A stretch of DNA of 64,000 bases from Prochilodus magdalenae (lineage: Eukaryota; Chordata; Actinopteri; Characiformes; Prochilodontidae). Shown here piece by piece: positions 22,860 to 35,990 of this stretch. The position numbers and the translations under genes were made by a program. The DNA lies in the NCBI GenBank assembly GCA_024036415.1, contig JAMWET010006774.1:1-64000 (forward strand). Reading direction: 5' to 3'. The notes beneath the pieces were generated by a model, which was given only the letters and a program-made list of their open reading frames with translations, made no database searches and was not told the DNA's origin. Every line of letters begins with the position of its first letter. Position 1 is the first letter of the stretch.

Positions 22860-23390
22860 ATCTCTAAGGTGAGTGGCAGTCAAGTCTTGAGTTTCTAGTT
22901 TGCAAGTCCAAGTCAAGTCTTAAGGCTCTGAGGGTTAAGTCTGAGTCAGGTCTCAAGTTTCTGGGGTGTGAGTACAAGCCAAGTTTCGACTTTCTCGGGT
23001 GTGAGTACAAGCCAAGTTTCAAGTGTCTGGGGTGTGAGTACAAGCCAAGTTTCAAGTGTCTGGGGTGTAAGTACAAGTCAAGTTTCGAGTGTCTGGGGTG
23101 CAAGTCCAAGTCAAGTCTCAGGTCTTTGATTTGTGAGTCCAAGTCAAGTCTCGACTTTCCTAGGTGTGAGTACAAGTCCCAAGTCACTGGGATGTGAGTG
23201 CAAGTCAAGTCTCGAAACTATTGCTGTGAGTCCAAGTCAAGTCTTCAGTCTTAAAAGCATGGGTACAAGTCTTGAGATTCTGGAATAAGTCAGAGTTAAG
23301 TCTTGAGTGTCTGAAATACATGTCTCAGTCAAGTCTTGAGGGTGTGAGCCCAAGTCAAATATCGAGACTCTGGGGTCAAAACTACATCAT
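22860..23390 (+). repeat. Degenerate 30-35-bp minisatellite
   Basis: Units read GTGTGAGTACAAGCCAAGTT followed by TCAAGTGTCTGGG, with strong drift toward both ends. The minus-strand frame at 23208-22864 is a by-product of the repeat. Confidence 0.85.
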
Positions 23391-25046
23391 TCAGTCTTTG
23401 CTCATTAATACATTGTAGTTCTATCCTCGCATATTCCAGTTTTACTAGACGAATAAATAAATTGTATACAAATTATTATTTCAGTCTCGTCTTTTAAGCC
23501 ATAGACCAGTACAGCACAGGTTTGTTTTTTTTGGCATCCACTGCTCATTTGACTAGATGATTTAGATAAGAGTGACTGCTAAGTTTGTGGGAAGCATTAA
23601 CAGCGTTACCCCAAACCTATACATCAGAGTTTTACAGAGAGAGAGGGCCACTCAGAAATATCTGAAATGCAGCTGATTACATATTCCTCTGGCTTTACTA
23701 AAGTTTGAGTAAAGTCTGGGATGTATATTGTCGCTCCGGGACAATGGAAGTAAAACTCGCATATTCAGAAAAATCCATGGATAAATGAGGAAATATGGCA
23801 GCTTAAGAGAATTGGTGGTAAATCAGAGCGCTTATAGAGGAAAACTCAACTGCAGGTCCACGATGATATTCTCAGAGAGCAGATCTCCATCTACAATACT
23901 GCTCTAAACACATCCAGGCCGTCATACGATGCTGGTATAATTAACAAACACAAAGATAATACCAAGCTCCTCTTCGTCCCTGTAGACCCACTAATTAATC
24001 TTAATATTTCTGCTAACGGGTCTTATGGGAGTCATATCCCAGAGTCCTGAGACCTGACTCAGACTTGTACATCAGAGACTTGAGACCTGACTCAGACTTG
24101 TACATCAGAGACTTGAGAGACTCAACTCAGTCTTGAACCTCAGAGACTCAAGGCTTGACCGGGACATACCTTAGAGAGTCAAGACTCAACTCAAGTGTCT
24201 TGAGAGACCTGTTTGTGTCTCTGTCTAGCCACTGTTTCTGCTGCCATTGTCAAAGGAAGTCTCTCAGCAACACAGTTTTCAAAATACCACCACCAATATA
24301 CAATATACATCCCCAACTTTACTCAAACTTTAGTAAAGCGAGAGGACTATGTAATCAGCTGCATTTCAGATGTTTTGAGCGGCCCTGTCTCAGATGCCCA
24401 TGTGCATTGGGCCCTTATTTGTTCCAAACTTCCTCTTTGGTCCTAAATTGGTTCCAAACTGCCCTTTCCTTAGATCTGTCCATCCTATGATCGTCCTAAG
24501 TCAATCCTATCTCAGAGGAGGTCGAAACACAATTACTTAGAGCTAGATTTTTGACACAGAGACATATTAGGTTGCAGAAAAACAAGTGGACAAGCAAATG
24601 GGATCCACTCGTGTGTATTTATTATTTTTAAGTTTTTTATCATTTTAATGCAAATATAATATAATATGAATATATTTTCCAGATTGTTGAGAGAAAAGAA
24701 CAAGTGTAGTACTTTTTAGAGTTTTGGGCCATTTAGATCATTTAGCCTTGCTGTCTGTCTGGATTCATGTAACATGACATGCATGTTTGCCCTGTAAACA
24801 GGTTTCGTCTGGGTATGCAGTGGTTCATGTAAGGTTTGGTGTTAGGCTATTAATGCTTCCCACACACTTAGCAGTCACTCTTATCTGAATCATCTAGTCA
24901 AATGAGCAAACAGTGGATGCCAAAAAAAAACGCCCTGTACTGGTCTATGACCTAAAAGACGAGACTGAAATAATAGTTCATATTAAATTTATTTATTCTT
25001 CTAGTGAAGCTTGAATATGTGGATAGGACAACACTGTATTAATGAG

Positions 25047-25165
25047 CAAAGGTTGAAGATGTTATTTGTGAGGATAGAAGTGCAATGTTTAAATGAGCAA
25101 ACTTATCACCGTTTGCTCATTTAAATACTGTACTCCCATCCTCACAAATGACATCTTCAACCTTT
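25047..25165. repeat. Long hairpin, arms of about 55 bp
   Basis: Left arm 25047-25102 starts CAAAGGTTGAAGATG. Right arm 25111-25165 ends CATCTTCAACCTTTG. The spacer is TTATCACC. Arms differ at only a few positions. Homology in inverse orientation continues outward at lower identity. Confidence 0.9.
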
Positions 25166-25330
25166 GTTGAGAGAAAATGAATTGTTTAAGAACTATTATT
25201 TCAGTCTCTCCTTTTTTGGTCATAAAACCTTACAGGGCAGGGTTGTTATTTTACTTCGGCCTCCTTGGTTTTCTCATTGTACTAGATGGTTTAGATAAGC
25301 ACTGTTGGTGGAGAGCATTACCAGCATCTA

Positions 25331-25829
25331 TATGACAGAGGTATGTAGCAGAGTTTCACATTAACCACAGTCAAGCCCGTTCACAGGGAAGAAACTCATG
25401 TCACTTAATCTAGATGCATGCACGCATCAGCATTTAGCATTTAGAACATCTACATGGCCCAACACTCTAAAATGGACTTCATGGTAGTGCTTTACTTTAC
25501 ACATCGGTAATAACTAGGTAATTATGTAGTTATTTTATAGTAACAGGTTGTATTTAGTTATTTAGTCATTACTTAAATGCCTTATTTTTAGGTAATTACA
25601 GCAGAACTACTTATAATAATCCTAACATTATATTAAATACATGCACTCAAATATTATTCTCTCTTATTATTCTTATTATTGAGCCAAATCTCTTTCTGAG
25701 GTGTGACTCCATGACAGAAATCTCCGGAGTCTCTGATGTATGGGTCCCAGTCAAGTCTGCAGAATCCGAGACTCAAATCTGGTTTGAGAAAAGCATTATT
25801 GGAGATTGGGACTACCTATGGTTTATACC
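25331..25829. other. No gene seen
   Basis: AT-rich. The block at 25485-25560 (TTTACTTTACACATCGGTAA, then TAACTAGGTAATTATG) resembles subterminal sequence of teleost MITEs but has no clear partner. Confidence 0.35.
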
Positions 25830-26487
25830 TGTGGGTCATACCTGTAGGTGAATAGTGACCCTGGTGAACATTACCCTGCCATGCACACCATGTTGTTCAG
25901 GGTTCACCTGATGGTGGACTCAGGAACATTACCATTAACCAATGTTAGTTGCTTAGAGGGCAAGCAGACCTAGGTTCCTAGCAGACCCTTACACACCTTG
26001 CTCTTGGGGAGGGTAACGGTGGTCTTGTATCTCCTCCATTTAAACATTATCTGTCTGACTGTGGATGGTGGAGTCCAAAGTCTTTAGAGATGATTATCTA
26101 ACCTTCTCCAGCCTGATGAGCATCAACAGCTCTTCTTGTGCGGTTCCTCAGATATCTCTTTTGTTGGTGCCATGATACACCTCCACGGTCATGTGTTATG
26201 AAGAACAGTCTCTGATAGATCCCTGTTCTTTAATAAAACAGGGTGTCCACTTACACCTGATCAGCATCCCACTGACTGAAAACAAATCCCATTTGTCACA
26301 TACCCTTATCCTCACAGATATGAAATACTGAATCAAATAAGTTATCAAGTCTAATATTTTGTCTCATATCTTTAGTTTGGTTCTACTTATCTTCTTTTAG
26401 GGCTTGTGTAAAAACTTGATGAACCTTCAGGTAAAATTCATACAGACATACATTCTAAAGGGTTCACAAACTTTCAAGCACCATGGT
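25830..26487 (-). mobile_element. Degraded DNA transposon, probably Tc1/mariner
   Basis: The right end carries GGGTTCACAAACTTTCAAGC, a terminus seen in fish Tc1-like elements. The interior (GTGGATGGTGGAGTCCAAAG, then GTTGGTGCCATGATACAC) looks like antisense transposase text. No open transposase frame survives. Confidence 0.5.
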
Positions 26488-26593
26488 ATCCAAGAAACTT
26501 CAAGACATCTACACCCGATTGTATCTCTGGATCCTTCCTGGATTTGTTGAAGAACAGGAGCCAAATTTCAAGATCAAAGCCCATCCAGAAGTA

Positions 26594-27126
26594 CAGGGGT
26601 TGGACAATGAAACTGAAACACCTGGTTTTAGACCACAATCATTTATTAGTATGGTGTAGGGCCTCCTTTTTGCGGCCAATACAGCGTCAGTTCGTCTTGG
26701 GAATGACATATACAAGTCCTGCACAGTGGTCAGAGGGATTTTAAGCCATTCTTTTTGCAGGATAGTGGCCAGGTCACTATGTGATGCTGGTGGAGGTTTG
26801 TCCTTCTTGGTGGTATGCTGACATTACCCTGGATACCGTGGCTCTTGATGCATCACAAAGACTTGCTGTCTTGGTCACAGATGCGCCAGCAAGACGTGCA
26901 CCAACAATCTGTCCTCTTTTGAACTCTGGTATGTCACCCATAATGTTGTGTGCATTGCAATATTTTGAGCAGAACTGTGCTCTTACCTGCTAACTGAACC
27001 TTCACACTCTGCTCTTACTGGTGCAATGTGCAATTAATAAAGATTGGCCACCAGGCTGGTCCAATTTAGCCATGAGACCTCCCACACTAAAATGACAGGT
27101 GTTTCAGTTTCATTGTCCAACCCCTG
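26594..27126. mobile_element. 533-bp Tc1/mariner-type element with perfect 31-bp TIRs
   Basis: Left terminus 26594-26624 begins CAGGGGTTGGACAATGAAAC. Right terminus 27096-27126 is its exact reverse complement. TA dinucleotides flank both sides (26592-26593 and 27127-27128). The interior has only antisense-like transposase remnants, so it is a deletion derivative mobilised in trans. The intact TIRs suggest recent activity relative to other copies here. Confidence 0.9.
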
Positions 27127-27499
27127 TATATGATGGATATAAGGACACTGATTGCAGAACAGTGAGGCTGCTTAGAGGCTGAAAAGTCAATCAACTGGTG
27201 AAAAAAGAAGTGATCAGTAACTTCAGAACAATCTCTTATTTTATTTTTTACTTATTATTATCAACAGTTAACCAACTACAGTCGCTGACTCTTTCCATGA
27301 CACAAACATCACGTCCGCAGTGACCTGGTGTTGGACCTCAACTGTCTGCAGTTAAACTAACATGTAAAGCCCTCAGAGTATTACCTCAGCACCTAGAGTT
27401 TAAATCCAAGCATGGTGATTCTACACATGCAAAACTGCAGTTAGGCCTTATCCTCTTCATCTGACGCAGGTTCAATAATTTAATAATCTCATCTTTTAG

Positions 27500-27670
27500 A
27501 CTCCGGACCCCTAAAGTCTGTGGTGAGGTGGTTTGTGGTGAGAACATCATATTTCGCTCAGAGATAAACAGCAGGGTGGAGATAAACCAGATAAGGTCAG
27601 AATTAAAACCAGAGCCAACGGGCTACCCTCTCAGACTGAGAGCTTCTAGGGTGCAGAACCTCACAGGCAG
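27500..27670 (+). promoter_or_regulatory. Cathepsin copy 1: promoter and 5' UTR exon remnant
   Basis: Matches the copy-2 promoter at 43345-43515. Shared parts are GTCTGTGGTGAGGTGG, a cluster of GATAA motifs (27563, 27581 and 27589-27595) and CAGATAAGGTCAGAATTAAAACC, where the AATAAA-like box of copy 2 has become AATTAAAA. It ends at a good donor, CACAGGCAG/GTAAGAG (27670/27671), like copies 2 and 3. No signal-peptide exon is found downstream, so this promoter no longer drives a complete gene. Confidence 0.65.
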
Positions 27671-28666
27671 GTAAGAGCATTCAAAAGTCTACTCCTCTTT
27701 CTTTAAAGAAGTTTTTATTAATTTATTTTCTTTTGCACAGGACTTTTAATTTGTTTTTCAGACACATGTTGGGGTTAGTTCTCTCCACTTTGCTTCAGCG
27801 CCGCCTCTAGGTTGGTTCATTGTGCAGTTATGTTTTTTCGTTTGGAGAGTGCAACAGTCTCGTGGCTGCGCATAGAGACTTGCATCTACTGTGAATCATA
27901 TTCACAGTTTACTTCTGATAAAGCCTCCAGAATGTGTCTGAACTGACTATTCTTCATATTAGTGAGGCCGTGCTGGAAGAGCGAGCGAGGGGAAAATAGA
28001 GGAGACTCGACACAAACTGCTGCTGCTGCAGGAGCTGCTGCTCGGGAGAAAGAGAGAGTGAGAGCCAGAGGGAGGGGCTCGTCAACTACGCTGCTGCTGT
28101 GAATCGCTGTTGGAATCACCTACAGCTTGGTCCTTTGACTCCAATGGGACACTGGTTAATCTACTCCTGCACAGTAAGACTGTTCTGCACTGTGGAAACT
28201 GGTCCTTCAACAACACTTCAATAACCAAATTCTGAGCTGCAGCTATTGTATTTCTTTCATGAATGGCCATTCATATGTTCATTTATATGTATTCATAGAT
28301 AATTATTATTATACAATTATGATTAAGAATTTCATCTTCTAAAAGTGTGTGTGTGTGTGTTCTGTTCTGCAAATTGATGATTTCCTCTGTTAGCTGCGAA
28401 AGTGAGATTAGAGTATGAGAAGGTATTCTTTTTTTTCATGATCCCTTTTCAACATCCGAGCCCGGGACATTGCCCTATTTGTTGGTAGTGATCCTGGACC
28501 CTGTGTATTTATTTCCTCCTTTAGCAACCACCAGACCTTACTTATACTGGGTTACACTAACTCTTCAGAAACAGAGGGAAGCGGCAGGTTAAGATCCGTC
28601 TGAGATATTTTAATGATACAGGGCATTCTACAGTATGACTCTGAGATGATTACATCTTCACTGTAA
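27671..28666. other. Intronic or unassigned sequence of copy 1
   Basis: Corresponds in position to the first intron of the cathepsin gene. I searched it by eye for the signal-peptide exon (ATGAGRGTKCTGCTC) and did not find it. A CTGCTG-rich patch lies at about 28018-28100 and a short (GT)n at about 28345-28360. Confidence 0.4.
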
Positions 28667-29370
28667 AGAGAAACAAGTATTGTGCAAAATAGGTAATGTC
28701 TAATGTAGGTAACGTGTAACATAGGTAACGTGTAACATTGGTAACATACAGAACATGCAACATAGGGAACGTGCAACATACGGAACGTGCAACATACGGA
28801 ACGTGTAGGTATTGTGTAACATAGGCAACGTGTAACATAGGTAACATAGGTAACGTGCAACATAGTTAATGTGTAGGAAATGTGTAACATAGGTAAAATA
28901 CAGAACGTGCAGAGAAACAAGTATCATGCAACATAGGTAATGTCTAATATAGGTAACGTTTAACATAGGCGACATACAGAACTTGCAACATGGGTAACGC
29001 GCAACACACGGAACGGGTAGGCATTGTGTAACATAGGTAACGTGTAACATGGGTAACGTGCAACATACGGAACCCGTAGGTATTGTGTAACATAGGTAAT
29101 GTGTAACATAGTTAATGTGTAGAAAATGTGTAACATAGGTAACATACAAAACGTGCAGAGAAACATGTATCATGCAACATAGGTAATGTCTAATGTAGGT
29201 AACGTGTAACATAGGTAACATACGGAACTTGCAACATTACGTGCAACATGGGTAACGTGCAACATAGGGAACGCGTAAATATTGTGTAACATAGGTAACG
29301 TGTAACATAGTTAATGTGTAGGTAATGTGTAACATAGGTAATGTCTAATATAGGTAATGTGTAAAGTTCA
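28667..29370. repeat. ACATAGGTAACGTGTA minisatellite with about 245-bp higher-order repeat
   Basis: The basic unit is about 16 bp (GTAACGTGTAACATAG variants). A larger unit beginning GAGAAACAAGTATYRTGCAA recurs at about 28667, 28914 and 29158, so three higher-order copies of about 245 bp are visible. Open minus-strand frames rich in Tyr, Leu and His are by-products. Confidence 0.85.
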
Positions 29371-29788
29371 TACCGTGTTACTCTCATAACATTATGTTTG
29401 TAACACAAATTCACCTTACCTCAATTCACAGTCACTAACCCTTCATTCACACCGGCAGTGGTGCATCGCAGCAAAGCTGATAGAGATCCTTTTTTAGGCT
29501 CCTAGATATTTGTTCCTGTTGGCAGTGCTATTGCTGCAGATAAATGGGGATTTTAAATGAAAATGAACACAAGTATTTTATAAAGCGTTTTATATATATA
29601 TATATAGGAGAAATATGTTGAAATTAAACTGTAGCAAATCCTCTCTCGAGATCCATCTTCCACTGTAACAGGAACCCACCAGCTTTATGAACGAAAGCGA
29701 GAGGATACAATCAGAGAGGAGCTGAACCACTGACTGTATACATGAAATATATGCCATTCACACTCACTGACAGTATATAGTATATACA
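29371..29788. other. No gene seen
   Basis: Unassigned, with a short (TA)n at about 29591-29606. No exon similarity to the cathepsin copies was found. Confidence 0.4.
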
Positions 29789-30258
29789 GCTCTGGAAAAT
29801 GTAAGAGATCACCTGAAAATGATCAGTGTCTCCAGCTGTACAGTGTCTGGGTTTGTGTTTGACAAAAATGAGCAGTTCTGTTTTATCCTATACACAACTA
29901 AAAACACGCCTCCCAATTCCACATCAGATATTGTATTAGATTTGTATATTTAGAAAATTACTAATGACCCTCCAACAGCCTGATTTAAAACCATGCATGC
30001 GATGCATTTGACCCCAGCCACCCTCACCAGTCTTCCTGTAGGTCACTTGAGGTCATCTTATGGTGGTTGAGTGAGATTCGAATGAAGTGGCGCTTATCAC
30101 GGTCAGTAGAAAGTGGTTTGCTGCCTAACCCTGTTGAACCAGACGTTCACTGCATCTACCAGTAAAGCCCAACCTTCTATTTCTTACTTAGAACCTGCTG
30201 TACATGTGGAGATGCTGATTTAAGAAGAAACTGAAGGGGTCTCTTACTTATTTCCAGA
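29789..30258. mobile_element. About 470-bp Tc1-type MITE
   Basis: Left end CAGCTCTGGAAAATGTAAGA and right end TCTTACTTATTTCCAGAGC form imperfect inverted termini. The interior (TAGGTCACTTGAGGTCATCT) matches an inverted fragment at about 40330-40470. No open transposase. Confidence 0.75.
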
Positions 30259-30382
30259 GCAGTATATCATATATACACTGATTAACAAAAATGATATAAA
30301 CATACACTGACTGTATATATGTTATATATGCCATATACACTGTTTAACTCTATATATCATATGAGATAAATACACGGTATAT

Positions 30383-30418
<36 letters not shown>

Positions 30419-30636
30419 ATATACTCAGATTGCATTTGTGCTATACAGTACGTGACATATATGCTCATTGATTGTGTATAATTTAAAAATTCACTGACTG
30501 TATATATGATAAGTATGCTATATACACTGACTGCATTTATGTAATATATACACTAATTGTTTGGAACACTAACAGTGTTTACCTCAGAGGAAACGCATAC
30601 GTGCCTATATGCATATACATATACCTGTGTTTCTTT
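30259..30636. repeat. AT-rich stretch with (TA)n
   Basis: A (TA)n run lies at about 30382-30415. Degenerate CACTGACTGTATATATG repeats flank it. No coding signal until the exon remnant at 30637. Confidence 0.6.
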
Positions 30637-30937
30637 TGTAAAGTGATCTGGCTGGACAATCGCAAGCAGATCTTGGAGCACAATCTGCTGGCTGACCAGG
30701 GCATCAAGAGCTACAGACTTGGCCTGAACCGCTTGTCAGACATGGTGGGAGTTAACAGTTAACAGAATCTTTCCTTCAGCTCGTCTTGTTATGCGCTGTT
30801 CCGTATTTAAGTTGTATTCCACGTATGGGAACTCCTTTCACCATGATCTTTTCCCGACTTTTCGCTTTTGGACAACCCAGGAGGTACCAGGGAGATGCTG
30901 AAGGGCTGCCTAAATATCTTTTAAACAGCACATGTGA

Positions 30938-32005
<1,068 letters not shown>

Positions 32006-32382
32006 ACGGGAGCCCCGAGGGTCAGATGTTCAGGAAGACAAGGAAGCTGGTACCTTGAGCGAGCAGCAGCAGCTGGTGGACTGCTCCAAGAATATATAAG
32101 AAACAATGGCTGTGAAGGTGGTGTTTTACACACATGGCCTTCCAGTACATCAAGGAAAGCGGAGGTCTGGAGACAGCAAGCAGCTACATCCATACCAGGC
32201 CAGGGTGAGGCTGCAGATGTTAATGATGGCAAATAGTTTTATTTAAAACATACTAATGTGTCCTTTAAACCTGTATGTGCTTGATCAGCTAAGACAAAGT
32301 TTATTGACATGAAGTTTTTTGCTTTGTATGCTTTACAGTGGAGCCACAATTCTAAACTAGTAATGGCATAATTAGCATGATT

Positions 32383-33621
32383 CAAGAATTCAAGGAGACT
32401 TTATTGTCATTCGCATCACATGTGGTACCTGGGGTGGAACGAAATTGTAGTACCCAAGGACCCAGTTTTTTACCCAGACAGCAGTACTTAAATAAATAAA
32501 ATATATATAAATATATAAAAAATATTTTTTAAAAAAATAACAGAGAGAAAAGAGCAAACAGGAAATTGAAAAGGTAGCAGCAGTAGAATGTATTTAAAGT
32601 CACTGAGTGTCCTCAAAGTGGTCAGTGCAGTGGTTTCCAACTAAAGTGGCGTTTAGAAGTCTTATAGCTTCTGGGATATGAAAGCTGTTCCTCAGTCTGT
32701 TCATTTTACAATTAATGCTTCCGCAGCCTCCTGCCTGAGGGGAGAGCGGGACAAAAAGCGAGTGTGCTGGGGTGCAGTGGGGTCCTTCATGATGCAGGTA
32801 GCCCGTCTTCCTGCATCTGGAGAGGTGTAGATGGTCCGTGGTGGTGGGGAGGCTGAGTCCGACAGACCTCTGTGCAGCCTTCCGTGCCACACGTTGATGA
32901 GCATGCTGGAGTCACAGGACACTCTCCCCCACACACATCTGTAGGAGGTGAGGACCGAGCTCCCGAGCCCAGCTCGCCTCAACCGCCCTGAGGAAGTAGA
33001 GCCGTTGATGTGCCTTCCTGACCAGACTGGAAGTGTTGTTGCTCCAGGTGAGGTTGTTGCTCAGGTGAACACCCAAGTACCTGTAGTTGAAGACCACTTC
33101 CACCGCAGACCCTCCGACATGCAGGGGGAGGTGGGCATGTCTGCCCCTTCTGAAGTCCATAATCATCTCCTTCGTCTTCTTTACGTTGATGCAGAGGTTG
33201 TTCTTTCTGCACCAGCCCTCCAGGTGTTCCAACTTCTGCCTGTAGCCAGACTCTGTTTGTGATGCATCCGACCACTGCCGTGTCATCCGCAAACTTCACA
33301 ATATGACAGCCTGGGTGGATGGGTGAGCAGTCATATGTGAGCAGCGTGAACAAGAGGGGGCTCAACACACAGCCCTGAGGAGAGCCAGTGCTGAGGATTG
33401 TGGTGGAGGAGGTGAGGTTGTGGATTGTGGTTGGTCAGGAAGTCCAGGACCCAGTTGCAGGGGGAAGAGCGCAGACCAAGTGAGGAGAGTTTATTGGTCA
33501 GGTTCTGGGGTATCATGGTGTTGAAAGCGGATGTGAAGTCCACAAAGAGCATACGGACATAAGAGTCCTTCCCCCCCCCGGAACCGCTGCAACCGAGACA
33601 ATGTGGCAAGACGTCCTCCAT
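32383..33621 (-). mobile_element. 5'-truncated CR1/L2-type LINE in the pseudogene intron
   Basis: Minus-strand frames encode consecutive reverse transcriptase parts. 33621-33331 has [19 protein letters not shown]. 33368-32979 has HIVKFADDTAVVG, the FADD active-site box. 33292-32912 has LCINVKKTKEMIMDFRRG and YRYLGVHLSNNLTW. Frame changes between them show decay. The low-coordinate end (GATTCAAGAATTCAAGGAGA, TTTATTGTCATTCGCATCAC) looks like the LINE 3' end. It interrupts the cathepsin intron between exons 4 and 5. Confidence 0.9.
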
Positions 33622-34284
33622 TTTGTTTTCAGTAGTGGTTCACGCAACCTGCAGTGTGCACAGACTTCTGCATTCTCCCGCATTCTACAATTTACACTGT
33701 TACAAACAAATCTTATCTAGAAACAAACTAGATGCGATATGTTTACTTCTCACATGTTTTCATAGTTTTAGTATGGATGAAAGGAAAGAATCAAACAAAG
33801 AACGAAGGATGTGAAACCTCTTTGACTCCTGGAATTCATGGTAGCCATCTGTCAGGCTTTGCAAACTTCTTTATTTTGGGCCTGCTCATCTAAATGCGGG
33901 GTGATGGGTACCTCCCATCCCATCCTGTTTTCATCTCTCCTCAGGAAGGCAGATGCAGGTTCGATAGTCGGAAAGCCTTGGCTACCTGCTTTGGCTATAA
34001 AATGGTGCAGCCCAGAGAGGACGCTCTGCAGCATGCCGTGGCCACGATTGGACCCATTTCTGTAGCTATAGATGTCTCCCGCCACAGCTTCCAGAGCTAT
34101 CAATCAGGTAACCCTGAAAAACCAGTCCGGCTCTAGCCATAACCATAGTTGGAATGACTGTGAACCAACACTTTGCAAAACACTGAGTGGAACAGTATAA
34201 TGCCTGACCCCCACAATACTGGGCTTTATTTTTTTTACCGCAGATTTAAATAAATAAAAAAAGCTCGTTTTCTACTACACTAAT

Positions 34285-34393
34285 GCTAATAGATTTCTTG
34301 GGAATTGGAATGATGGTGGAGGTTTTGAAGCAGGCTGGAACAGAGCAGAGTTCCAGTGATCTGTTAAAAATGTCTGTAAACACTGGAGCTAGC
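34285..34393 (-). mobile_element. Short LINE RT fragment
   Basis: The minus strand reads [20 protein letters not shown], then [13 protein letters not shown], the N-terminal part of a CR1/L2-type reverse transcriptase. It parallels 1655-1770 in the LINE of arm A. Only about 110 bp remain. Confidence 0.75.
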
Positions 34394-34668
34394 TATTAGC
34401 ACCAAAGTAATCCCAGACTGTGTAATTTATATGCACCTTTTGTAACAGGCTTTGTCATAAAGCAGCTTTACAGAGAATTGAGTGTTGAGTGTTTTAGGAG
34501 CAGTGTTGAGTGTTTGTAAGGCAGATGAAGAAATGTCTGTGATTAAATACCTGGTTTGTCGGATGGGCACACGGGATGCAGGTGAAGCACTAGACATGAA
34601 GCTCCATGTTAGACAAACTGGTCAACAGGCGGGCAGTGGCAGGTGAAGCAGCAACAGAAGATTGCATG

Positions 34669-34866
34669 GTTCAAATACTATTTGCAGCAGTAACACACAA
34701 ATAAATTATTTAAAAAATCATACGTTGTGATTTCCAGGTTTTTTTTAGATTATGTCTCTCACAATGGACATGCACCTAAAATGAAAATTTCAGACCCCTT
34801 CATGATTTCTAACTGGGAGAACTTGCAAAGTCGCTGGTTGTTCAAATACTTATTTTCCTCACTGTA
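34669..34866. mobile_element. Tc1-like end fragment
   Basis: The right end GTTCAAATACTTATTTTCCTCACTG and the left end GGTTCAAATACTATTTGCAG form weak inverted termini. The right one matches a common fish Tc1 terminus (AGTGAGGAAAATAAGTATTT). No coding capacity. Confidence 0.6.
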
Positions 34867-35091
34867 TGTGTTTATGAAGGGCTTACTCCAATAGACGGCA
34901 CTCACCCTACAATAAAGTGTTATTTAAAATTGTCTATAAATTACATCATAAGCAGTTGCCAAATTTGATAGAAGTGAACCGTATTGGCACATAAGCACAT
35001 TGAGATGATGCTTTTATGGTATTTCTGTTTGTTCTGATTTCTAAGCCAACATTATTATTTGAATAACAAGATTCGGCAATGCTTTACCGCA

Positions 35092-35349
35092 GGGTGCTGG
35101 CTACATAATAGCTACATAGGCTTGTCATAACAACAGACATAACCCTACATACATGTTTATAAAAGCGTATTCCAAAAAGCGTCATCTGTGATAAAGGCTA
35201 CATTTGCCAATTTTAATCAAAGTTAGCTTAAGTAGACTTTATGACAGATGATGCCTCTTGGTAAAAGCATTTCTAAACATTTATGTAGGGTTATGTCAGT
35301 GCTTATGACCAGCTTATGTAGCTGCTATGTAGCTTTACGAACAGCACCC
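35092..35349. mobile_element. Foldback MITE with arms over 100 bp
   Basis: The left arm starts AGGGTGCTGGCTACATAATAG. The right arm ends CTTTACGAACAGCACCCT. Both carry a CATAACCCTACATA core and a CATCTGT(G/C)ATAAAG core in inverse orientation. There is almost no unique centre, so this is a foldback-type element. Confidence 0.8.
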
Positions 35350-35482
35350 TACACCAACGCCGACACAGAGTATTGATCCCATAATCAGTGCTTTACTTTA
35401 TTAACAACAGACAGTTTTAAATAAAGTACAGTATTCAAAATTACATGCACACAGAGTACAGAGCAGCTCTGCTAACTACGCA

Positions 35483-35990
35483 GTGCTCATACACAGCAGG
35501 ACAGCATGGTCTCTCTACAGAACAGCACAGTCTCTCCTCAGTATAGTACTCTCTCTCTACAGGAAGGTACAGTCTCTCTACAGGACAGTATGCTCACTTT
35601 ACAGGACAGTATGGTCTTTCTATAGGGCAGAACGGTGTCCCTACCACGACTTCATGATTTTCTCTACAGGACAGTACAGTCTCACAACAGGCCAGTATTA
35701 TCTATCAGCAGAAACAGTTACTATCTCACTACCCATACAGAGCAGTCTCTCTACAGGACAGTGTGATCTCTCTACAGGCCAGAATGGTCTCTTAACAGGA
35801 ATAAGCACAGTCTCTCTACAGGACAGTATGACTTATGTCACAGGACAGCACAGTCTCACTACTGGACAATACCACTCTCTCTGCAGGACAGTACAGTGTC
35901 TCTCTATGTGTAACAGTACAGTGTCTCTGCAGGACAGCACATCTATTACTAGGGCCAGTATGATTTCTCTACAGGCCTCTTTATTACAAA
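35483..35990 (+). repeat. Degenerate CTCTCTACAGGACAGTA minisatellite
   Basis: The word TCTCTACAGGACAGTA recurs more than ten times at irregular spacing of about 22-35 bp. The 173-residue plus frame through it (repeated YRTVQSL or STGQ) is repeat-derived. Confidence 0.8.

Larger units (their letters stand above)
22350..25330. repeat. Multi-arm inverted-repeat complex
   Basis: Two modules alternate in orientation. Module X lies at about 22600-22800 and 23645-23735, and inverted at about 24210-24500. Module Y lies at about 23391-23625, inverted at about 24835-25055, and forward again, degenerate, at about 25166-25330. A CAAGTCAAGTCT-type minisatellite lies at 22860-23390, with an inverted relative at about 24040-24210. 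A 56-bp near-perfect hairpin at 25047-25165 forms the tightest palindrome. No transposase is encoded. A foldback element or repeated inversion-duplication could explain it. Confidence 0.75.

Noticed and set aside
27886..28119. Small Ala/Ser-rich minus-strand gene
   Set aside because: A CTG-rich low-complexity patch without recognisable homology or splice context.
28552..29414. Several Tyr/Leu/His-rich minus-strand frames
   Set aside because: They are translations of the 16-bp minisatellite.
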